A stretch of 64,000 nt of DNA from Liquidambar formosana (Eukaryota > Streptophyta > Magnoliopsida > Saxifragales > Altingiaceae), in assembly GCA_039720395.1 (NCBI GenBank), contig JBBPBK010000065.1:1-64000 (forward strand), written 5' to 3'. The notes beneath the pieces were generated by a model, which saw nothing but the letters and a program-made list of their open reading frames with translations, was not told the origin of the DNA and made no database searches. The stretch's first letter is position 1, and each line of letters starts with the position of its first letter. A program made the position numbers and the translations under genes. This document shows, one piece after another, positions 55,846 through 64,000 of the stretch.

Positions 55846-57958
55846 TCATTATTGGAGATAAATTTGTGTTTGTTCATTTGTTTGGCTATTTCAATGGAAA
55901 GAAATCATGTATTGTGTACTTCCCACGGTAAGGATGCTCTGCCATAGATTATATCGGTGAAGCCTTTGCTACTAGTTTTCTTCTTGTATTCTGCAAACCC
56001 CTTTAACAATTTGAATTCTTGTTAATGCAATTTAACATTTCCCTAATCTGACCATGTTATCCTCGCGAACCCCTGGGTCCTAAATTTGCCCATCTCATTT
56101 TAGTTCTTCCGTATTCAGTTCCATGGATACTCCACAGCTATTTCTTACTAATAAATATAGTTACGTGATAGAGATATCCTTATTAGGTTCTATGATGCTT
56201 GGGTGCAACAATATTGGCAACTTAGTTGTCTCTATGGACACCTTCAGCATGAATTCCTGTATGAGGAGACCTAATACCAGCTTAGGGTTTTCCATGTTAG
56301 AGGAATGCTTATCACAGTCCCCATCACAATGGATTAGGTTCATTATTTGATATTTAATCTTGGTCATCCAAAAATTCATCCAACAATACATCTAAAACCC
56401 CTCAGTAGTACGGGTCAGCATCCGAATCCTTAATCATCCAACAGCCCATCGAGGTCATTCTTTGATAATATCGTGTCTGAAAATCTCGAAAGAAATGATG
56501 GCTAGCTAGAATCAGACCGTCAGGAAATCATTTACCATTCCCATTAATTTGCACACTGTTTGCTATCAAAGTTTCCAAAGTGTTTGCTGCCTGAAAAATT
56601 CTATCTAAAATGAATGGTAGAGACAATCATTGAATCCAAGATGCTTTCAGTCCACCATACAGTTGGTTAGACAGTGGTTCCCATATCATTTTTAGTGAGT
56701 GAATTGAGGTGGGGGGACTTTACCGAAGAAAATTACCTTACTGGACGTCTTTCATAACGAAAGGGACATATTTCTTGAAATAAATCTATAGATGGCATTC
56801 AATTGGCTAACCAATAATGTTAAAATATATCTAAATCTTGTAACGCAATCCTAACCGTTGAAATTCTATTTGAAAATTTTAACTTTCAAAAGATTTAGCC
56901 CAACGAAAAACTTTAAAAATTAGTCCCAGTTTAAGATTTTCAACTTTGAAAATCTCATCATCTTAAATGTCCCAAACATTTTCCAAATTCCTCAACCAAA
57001 CACAACCCTCAACCTTTAAATGGCTCATTGGCAGAATGGCAGGAAAGAGGAGTTATGTTCCCACTTTTGGTTGAGTTTTGTAAAACTGTTTTTTTTTATT
57101 TTTTTTATTTTTATTTTTACTATTCTTTACCTTCAACCAAAAATAAAAATAGTTTATGGTGCATTTGGATGAGGGATTTGGATAAAAATGAGATTTCAAT
57201 CCCTTCCACATCAACTGCCGCGATCATAATTAATTTGGCATTGAAATCCCAACTTAAACCAAATCTATCATCCAAACACACCATTATGGTTAGTGTCTAG
57301 TCCAACATCCAAGCAATTTAAAGGCATCGGCTGAAGCAAGTGCAGATTTTGTGCCATCTGCGGAATCAACCTTGAAAGGCACGACCAAACCTTAAGAAGA
57401 AGCCTAGCCTATGAATCATTTCTAGTTACTAAAGAAACAACGACTGACCGACCATAATACAATCTCCCTCGTCATATTCACACGGCCATAAGTAGCGTTT
57501 GAAATTTTGTTGGTTATTGCAAAACTAGCCATCTCAAACAAGTTCTACACGTATCCAAAGTAGCAATGAATTATGCAAACCAAAATTCATTGAGACTTGA
57601 GTGTACACATATACAATCTCGTTCAGGTCAGTATGTGTTGGTATAAGTTATATCAACACTATGCATTGAGGGTTGTAACTTACGTATTAACCCAATATAC
57701 CCAATTTTTTTTGTGAGAAAAATATTTCGCCAATCCAACCGTTAGATTAAGTTCTCTATTCATGCCCATCATGCATGCTAAATTTCAAGTAAATTGGATA
57801 TTATGAGTTATGTCATTCATAAAGTGCCCCAAATTATAGTTTTAATTATAAAAAAAAAAAAAAAATGTAAGTTTATAGACCAAACGTTTCCCAATATTAA
57901 GGGGTGTAAGAGTAAAATGTTTTACACCAGATGTAAACGGATCCCTTATCTATAATAT
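55846..57958. other. Unit D 3' flank, then unique sequence
   Basis: 55846-56340 matches the flanks of genes 3 and 4 (for example TCTATGATGCTTGGGTGCAA). From about 56350 to 57958 I see unshared AT-rich DNA without a gene. The frame at 57028-57300 is low-complexity. Confidence 0.6.
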
Positions 57959-58867
57959 TCTAAAATGTTTTCATGTTTGTCTATTTTAAAAATATCAAAA
58001 GCCAATTGACAATAGGGAGAAAATGACATTGCATCTAACATAATCTTCTCACCCTTCAATTCTGTGGTGGTTTGTCACTAGGATGTGGGGTAGTAAGGCT
58101 CTGCTCTAAGGTTGTAGAAACATCAAAATATCATTGCAAAAATGACCTTCAGTCTTTACTCGGGATCTATAATATTTTGTAACCATTGTCTGCTATACGT
58201 ACTATTCAGTCTGTACTAGCTATGCTCCGTATTTGCATTATTGCTGTTAGATTCGTATTAATGTCACATGGGAAGATGATCTTCCATCTCTGAAGTTAAT
58301 TTTCAATAGATTCGAACAGTCATTGCTCACATATTTCATTAATTTAGTTTCTTGTTTTAAATTTTTCTTTGGTTCACTTCTATTAATTCAATTTCATGTA
58401 AACAAATTGTTTTCTCTAATAAATGTTTCAAAATCTCTCTTTTATTAAGTAGACTCGTAGAACTGTTTTTTTTTTTTTTTTTTTTTTCAAGATTTTTGGG
58501 GAAGGAATTAGCAACGAAAACCATTTTTATAAACAAAACGTAAATTATTACAAACACAAACAAGAACCACCCTCCGAATACAACACCAAACTAAAACCAA
58601 GGAAAGCATCTAAATATAGCATGATGCTAAAGAAAAAGACCCCAAAAGACTGACAAGTGTCGCATGCTAAAATATGTGCAATAGGTAGTGCCAAAGATCT
58701 AATGGCCATTCATTCGAGATTTGAATCAGACGTATTTCATAATGAAAGGAACATATTTTCTTATCACGCAATATTAACAGTTGATAATCAATTTCTCATC
58801 TTCCTTTTTATTATAAAAAAAATAATAATTTATGATTAAAGGTGATATGATATTAGTACTTATAAAG
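57959..58867 (+). other. Unit E: promoter-only remnant of the array
   Basis: A further copy of the upstream region (CATCTAACATAATCTTCTCA at 58032, LINE-tail block at 58464-58630) runs up to TATAAAG at 58861-58867 and then stops. What follows is a retroelement fragment, so this unit lost its gene or was truncated at the promoter. Confidence 0.75.
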
Positions 58868-58880
58868 GTGATATGATACA

Positions 58881-59209
58881 ACAGTGCCTAAAATAGAAAC
58901 GATTACACTTCGAAATGGTTGTCTTCTTGTACAAGAAAAAGGAATTAAAAGAATTTATTTAGAAGGGGATCGAATGCTAGTATTATCATTAATAGTATTA
59001 GTAAGTCACAAAGTTGCACTTGGAAGATTTATAGTATTTTAAATGATTGTATGAAAATTATTTTAGAGTGTAATATGAAAATTAGAATAAATCATGTTTA
59101 TGGAGAAGGAAATCAAGCTGCTGATTTCTTAGCTAATTTAGGTCACATAATTAAAGGTAATCAGATTTGGGATTCTAACTTCCTAAGAGAAATTTTAGGT
59201 ATTCTTTAA
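58881..59209 (+). pseudogene. RNase H-like (RVT_3-type) fragment
   Basis: Read across one frameshift near 59030, the sequence gives TLRNG, EKGIKRIYLEGD, then INHVYGEGNQAADFLANLGH and a stop at 59207-59209. This is the pattern of the plant RNase H domain found at the end of LINE ORF2 and in stand-alone RNase H-like genes. The N-terminal part is missing. A stop in the first frame after 59035 and its position between a P450 promoter and an LTR make it a dead fragment. Confidence 0.75.
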
Positions 59210-59217
59210 AAAGATTC

Positions 59218-59821
59218 TGTGTGGGAATATTTCTGAACCGAAGATCCAACTCGGGCTAAGGAGCTCAAATCAGAATTATTGACACATGGCAAAGGCAACT
59301 CGACCAGATTTGTTACAACGCACGTGATCTCCCAACTCAGGGCCTTACACTCAGCTTGGGACACCTGTCCCATGACTCACACCACAATCCAAATCGCTAC
59401 TACAATCCAAAACTATTACTACAGCTGTAATTCCTTACACAACGGTTACAGTGAACCATGGTCTTTTGCCCAGCTATGATCAATAAACCATGATCAGGCA
59501 GTTATTGGCAAACCATAGTCAGATTTGACCTAACCAAGGCAGTTACCTGACCTTACGTGGTCATTCCGTACGGATAGGTATAAATAGAATACGATACGGC
59601 CAAATAAGGTAAGCTATAGTACCCTAATCCTCTGAAATTCATCTTCTTCTTTGCTTTTATCTCCATAAACAGCTTTTGACTTAAGCTTTGAAGAGGGCTT
59701 GGCCAAAACCCCTTGGCCTACCCTCTGACCTTGTTTCCAAGCTTGTGAGTGTAGGTCCACGCACGAGAATCAGCTCCTTCAACATCATCAGGTCTCGGGG
59801 AGCAGATTTTACCCCCGCATA
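59218..59821 (+). repeat. 5' LTR of the second gypsy copy
   Basis: Starts TGTGTGGGAATATTTCTGAA and ends CCCCCGCATA, a diverged reverse complement of the 701-bp LTR. About 100 bp shorter. The promoter box GGTATAAATAG lies near 59577. Confidence 0.85.
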
Positions 59822-60133
59822 ATTTGGCGTTGTTTGTGGGAACCATCGCGATAAGATGGCCACTCCACCACCGCCCATCTACGGGCAGACCAAATCTAGA
59901 GCAAACTTTACCTGCGTAGACCAAACCACTAGAGGCGATGTTAGGAAACGTGCAAAAACTCAACGTCCGCTGGCAAACTGATGCAGATTGCATCGGCATA
60001 TACACCACGGGCTGTTGGACGTCTTGCTGCTGAATCGGGATTCTAGTTTATTTAGATATTTTAGGAGTCTTTATTATTATTATTTAATTATTGTTTTTAG
60101 TTTAATTTGTTTCCTAGGTAGTTTGATATTTTA

Positions 60134-60264
60134 TTGTTCTAGTAGAACTAGGTTGTCTTGTTCTAGTAGAACTAGGTTTTTCTTCTTACTTGTTCTAGTA
60201 GAATTAGGTTTTTTTGTTCTAGTAGAACTAGGTTGTCTTGTTCTAGTAGAACTAGGTTTTTCTT
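60134..60264 (+). repeat. Five palindromic repeats upstream of the LTR TATA box
   Basis: TTGTTCTAGTAGAACTAGG occurs five times (one copy with AATT for ACT) in about 130 bp, ending about 10 bp before CTATATAAAG (near 60274). Each unit holds TTCTA-G-TAGAA, an inverted repeat. The 3' LTR has the same set at 61662-61792. Confidence 0.95.
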
Positions 60265-60533
60265 ATTAGTTCTCTATATAAAGGGATGTAAGCCTTATGG
60301 CAAAGGGTGTTAAGTTGATTATTTGATTAATAATATTGAGAGAGAGAGTTCTCCTTTATTTTCCTACTTTCATGTTCTTAAGAGAATATTGATTGTGGTT
60401 GCCTACTATCTGGCATTGTTCTTGCGACAATCAACAGATTGGTGGACGCTTGTTTGTTTTTTGGTGAGCTAGTCTTGACCGCGTATTTTCCGCTGCATCA
60501 GTTGGTATCAGAGACCAGTTCGTTCTTGTCGTC

Positions 60534-61574
60534 ATGCCAAGACGAGGAGGAAGACGTGCCGGAGGCCGTGAAGCCAATCTGGAGGACGTGTATTATCGCG
60601 AGGACATGGCCCGAATTAAACAAGAAATCAAAGATGAGGTACGTGCCCTATTCAAGAGTTATTGTCTTGAACGGTGTTGTAGTCATCGACCTCCATCTCC
60701 GCGTTCTATGGACAAAGAGAGTGTTGAGGATGTTTGTGTTGAGGATGTTGTTGTAGAGAATGAAGATTTGAATGAAGTTAAAGAAGGTAAGAATTTTGAA
60801 GTCATGGAAAAATTTTCTTTAAATAATTTTCATGATGCTGAAACTGAAAAATTAGTGGATTTTAATTCTCCACCTATTTTTGATGAATATTATGATGATG
60901 ATATTAAGCCAAATATTATTGAAAATTTGGAAGGGCAAGAGAAGGCTATAACCTATGAGACACTTAATAAAAATTGTTCAAGCAATAATTTTTATTGTCG
61001 TGTTAAACTACTTGGTGATTTTCAAGAAGATGAAATTTTGGTCGTTGAAGAGTTGAAGCATTATGATTTTATTGGAGTTGACAATATTTGTTGTGTTATT
61101 AATGCTTTATTGTTGAAGATTTTGAATGAGATGAAGGGTGCAGAGAAAATTTTTTTTGTTATGAAATTTTGGAGGCAACTGAAACAAAAAAAGTTTTCAA
61201 AGTATTTATTCAACTGGATTGGTCGACATCAATACTTCTGTGAAGCCAACCCGCAGAGTTCGGGGACGAACTCTCTCCAAACAGGGGAGAATAGGGATGA
61301 TGATGCAAGGTGTGGAACGATCACTTTTGTGCAACCAAACCATGGTGGATCAAGCACTTCATCCGCGATATCAGCAACTACAAGTTTGGTGGTATTATTC
61401 GTACTCATAGTTTGTTCGATGTCAAGCACTTGGTTCCTTATCATGAAGATAGCTCCGATGATGAAGCTGCGAATTCGAGGGCGAATTCTCTCCAAACAGG
61501 GGAGAATGATGCAGATTACATCGGCATATACACCACGGGCTGTTGGACGTCTTGCTGCTGAATCGGGATTCTAG
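60534..61574 (+). CDS. ORF of the nested non-autonomous element (346 aa)
   Basis: It starts MPRRGGRRAGGREANLED 34 bp after the 5' LTR, like the N-terminus of some plant gypsy Gag proteins, with a short Lys/Glu-rich helix (EDMARIKQEIKDEVRALF). A long acidic, Asn-rich part follows, with PPIFDEYYDDD at about residues 118-128, which resembles the linker before protease in plant gypsy polyproteins. The last part reads into the 3' LTR. No Gag core, zinc knuckle, protease, RT or integrase is visible. The simplest reading is an internal deletion that fused the ends of a gag-pol gene; mobilisation would need proteins from another element. Whether the protein is made or does anything is unknown. Confidence 0.6.
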   Translation: MPRRGGRRAGGREANLEDVYYREDMARIKQEIKDEVRALFKSYCLERCCSHRPPSPRSMDKESVEDVCVEDVVVENEDLNEVKEGKNFEVMEKFSLNNFHDAETEKLVDFNSPPIFDEYYDDDIKPNIIENLEGQEKAITYETLNKNCSSNNFYCRVKLLGDFQEDEILVVEELKHYDFIGVDNICCVINALLLKILNEMKGAEKIFFVMKFWRQLKQKKFSKYLFNWIGRHQYFCEANPQSSGTNSLQTGENRDDDARCGTITFVQPNHGGSSTSSAISATTSLVVLFVLIVCSMSSTWFLIMKIAPMMKLRIRGRILSKQGRMMQITSAYTPRAVGRLAAESGF

Positions 61575-64000
61575 TTTATTTAGATATTTTAGGAGTCTTT
61601 ATTATTATTATTTAATTATTGTTTTTAGTTTAATTTGTTTCCTAGGTAGTTTGATATTTTATTGTTCTAGTAGAACTAGGTTGTCTTGTTCTAGTAGAAC
61701 TAGGTTTTTCTTCTTACTTGTTCTAGTAGAATTAGGTTTTTTTGTTCTAGTAGAACTAGGTTGTCTTGTTCTAGTAGAACTAGGTTTTTCTTATTAGTTC
61801 TCTATATAAAGGGATGTAAGCCTTATGGCAAAGGGTGTTAAGTTGATTATTTGATTAATAATATTGAGAGAGAGAGTTCTCCTTTATTTTCCTACTTTCA
61901 TGTTCTTGAGAGAATATTGATTGTGGTTGCCTACTATCTGGCATTGTTCTTGCGACAATCAACAGATTGGTGGACGCTTGTTTGTTTTTTGGTGAGCTAG
62001 TCTTGACCGCGTATTTTCCGCTGCATCACAAACCCACTTTTGCTTCTAGTGGGAACCAGTCAGCCTCCTTTGACTCAACAGCACCAAATCTCACCGAAAA
62101 TGTTTGCTATCCTCCATTCTCTTGATGATCAGCTTGTCTTGAAAGCCGCCTTTGACAAAGCTATAACAAACAACCCCAACCCAGCAGCGGTGGTGGAACT
62201 GATAGCAACTATGTAGTCTGAGATTCAGTCAGCATAGCTCACCAAGCTAACGGCAGAGCAAAACTACCACCGCCATCTCCAGCGAACTTTTGCTCTTCGT
62301 GATGTTAATGTTGTCACTGAAGAGGCTAGCCAAACCAGTCCGCTTCATCGCACTTGCCACAAGGAAAGCTCACCTAGACCCGGAGTATCGCACCACCATT
62401 ACCATAATGGGCGCGATGACAGGCAGCGCTTAACTGGCCCAGAATATGTGCACTCAGGAAGGGGGAATAGACAGCACCATGAGTTAGTATAGAGGTCCCC
62501 TGAGCGCAGTTCTAAGCGTTTAGGTCACTCTAGAAGATAGAGCGACGAACATCACAAATCTCATACTCGAGTGGTTTCTGAGGATGAAACACATAGGGAC
62601 GAGAGACAGCATCACAGGTCTCGTTCTCCGAAAAAAAGAAGGGAAAGGAGTTCTAGGGAAACAAGCAGAAAACATCCCCGATCTCTTAAGCACGAGGAGA
62701 ATGAGGAAGAGGATTCCAAGAAACGTCGTGGAAACCATGGGAGAGGAAGAGATAGGCTAGGGAACTCCGCTGTGGTTTAAAGCCCATTCACGAGGTGGAT
62801 TCAACAGGTTCCAATCCTACGAGGGTACTCCGAAATAACCTTTACTCTTTACTCTCTTTCAATAGATCCAAATCATCATTTAAATTATTATTTGCAACAT
62901 ATGTCGTTATATTCTAGGAATGAGGGTTTTCTTTGTAAAATTTTCCCTATGAGTTTGGAAAATGTGGCTCTTAAGTGGTTGGCCAAGATTCCAAATGAGT
63001 CTATTAACAGTTGGCAAGAACTAAGTAAGTTATTTAAGAAAAGGTTTATCACCAATTGTAAGTTCCCGAGGACAATGCAGAACCTCTACGAGATGAAGCA
63101 GAAATATGGGGAAAGCCTTCGGGAATACTCTCAAAGGTTTTGGGAGGTTTACAATGAGATTGATGATCCGATTGAAAAGAATGCCATGGACCTATTTCGT
63201 CTCGGGTTGAGGAAGCCATCACCTCTGTTTAAGGAGTTGATAATCAATCCCCCCAGAACCTTAGCCAAATTATTCTCCACCATGGCCAACTACTCAAAAC
63301 TGGATGACTTTTATAGCCCAAAACCCACCAAAACCAACGAGAAAGACGATAAAAAAAGAGAACAAAAACCTCAAAAAATAATCCCCGAGGAGAAAAACCC
63401 AAGCAATCTTCCAATCCAAATCGAGCCATTTTTACTGTATTCACTCTCCCCATTTACAAGTAGAAGAAAGCGGTAGAGGAGAAGGACTTCTTTGAGAGGC
63501 CTAGGCCAATGGCTGGAGATCCCGAAAAAAGAAACAGAAAGTTATTTTGCAGTTATCATAAAGACCATGGCCATAAAACGGAAGACTACAGGATCCTAAA
63601 AAACAATCTTGAGGCCTAGGCGAAGGAAGGCAAGTTAAATGAATTCATTACCCGAGGTGAGAAAGGACAGCCATCCGAGCAGAAAAAGCCTGAAAATAGA
63701 GCTCCTCAATCCACACAACCAAAGATTCTAGGAAGGATTAATGTAATCACAGGAGAATATGAGGAAACTGCTCTGTCATCCAGCCAGCTCAGGGCAAAGT
63801 ACAGGATGGCTTGCCAAGATGTCGAGGTCGTTGATATCAGGAGCGAGCTAGTACTACTTCCTCGAGATGAATGGGAAATTAAAGAGAAGCCGCTGTTCTT
63901 TGGGGATGCAGAATCTGATGGGACAGTGCGATGCCCTCACAACGACACTTTAGTTGTGCGCATACTCATCGGGAACTATGACGTCGGAAAGGTTTATGTG

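Larger units (their letters stand above)
59979..62028 (+). mobile_element. Non-autonomous LTR element nested in gypsy, TSD CAAAC
   Basis: Two 522-bp LTRs (59979-60500 and 61507-62028) start TGATGCAG and end CTGCATCA, with CAAAC flanks at 59974-59978 and 62029-62033. I count two mismatches between the LTRs (near 59990 and 60377), so it is young. The PBS TGGTATCAGAGACC at 60503 is the initiator tRNA-Met type. A purine tract AGGGGAGAA precedes the 3' LTR. The internal 1 kb lacks RT, RNase H and integrase. Confidence 0.94.
59218..64000 (+). mobile_element. Second, older Tat-type gypsy copy, cut by the window edge
   Basis: The same family as the 19.1-30.8 kb element, but on the plus strand and diverged. 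It has a 5' LTR 59218-59821, PBS-like TTTGGCGTTGTTTGTGGG, gag start at 59856, a nested LTR element at 59979-62033, then gag to the start of protease (KVYV) at the window end. Many stops and substitutions show it is old. Confidence 0.9.
59856..64000 (+). pseudogene. Decayed gypsy gag-protease, interrupted
   Basis: The frame starts MATPPPP as in the intact copy and runs 41 codons to the nested element. It resumes at 62034 in the same frame. Aligned to the intact gag, it has TAG at 62214 and 62235, further TAGs near 62490 and 62538, and TAA near 62777, then an open stretch (62892-63476) with the Gag core (WLAKIPNESINSWQELSKLF) and later stops. The knuckle reads CSYHKDHGHKTEDY, losing its last cysteine. 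The window ends at the protease. No function is expected. Confidence 0.9.

Noticed and set aside
60134..60264. Heat-shock elements in the LTR
   Set aside because: TTC and GAA are 5 bases apart, while the standard element has 2, so I kept it as an unnamed palindrome.

Overview
This window looks like nuclear DNA of a flowering plant, most likely a eudicot. It is AT-rich, its genes have GT-AG introns, and more than half of it is transposable elements of typical plant types: Ty3/gypsy of the Tat group with two RNase H domains, Ty1/copia, hAT, MULE-like elements, MITEs and LINE tails. The only host gene family I can recognise is cytochrome P450 of family CYP76, probably subfamily CYP76A (assignment from recall, not a search). 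An asterid such as a member of the Ericales is a guess only.

Layout. 1-5.4 kb: decayed LTR-type sequence and AT-rich DNA without a gene. 5.4-8.2 kb: a P450 pseudogene (exon 2 only) split by a 2.1-kb copia remnant with a 5-bp target duplication. 8.2-16.3 kb: AT-rich DNA with several MITE candidates and a 21-bp-period minisatellite. 16.4-18.2 kb: an intact two-exon CYP76A-like gene with a DNA transposon ending about 20 bp before its TATA box. 19.1-30.8 kb: an 11.7-kb Tat-type gypsy element on the minus strand, with 701-bp LTRs that look identical by eye, TSD ATAAC, gag-protease, RT-RNase H, integrase, and a four-exon antisense reading frame on the plus strand. 31.1-31.7 kb: a non-autonomous hAT element with a perfect 8-bp TSD. 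33.9-58.9 kb: a tandem array of CYP76A units, each repeating the same upstream region, TATA box, two-exon gene and 3' flank. In order these are a decayed pseudogene, an intact gene whose promoter is split from its coding region by a 1.9-kb MULE-like element, an intact gene, a gene with one premature stop plus loss of the ExxR arginine, and a promoter-only remnant. 58.9-64 kb: an RNase H fragment and an older, decayed copy of the same gypsy family, into which a 2-kb non-autonomous LTR element has inserted.

The intact P450s (511, 513 and 518 residues) should be ER-membrane monooxygenases. Their substrates cannot be read from sequence. CYP76 members commonly oxidise monoterpenoids and other specialised metabolites. 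No other enzyme class is present, so this is a tandem P450 cluster and not a demonstrated biosynthetic gene cluster. Because the units are paralogous, they act as empty-site controls for each other and give base-level boundaries for several insertions.
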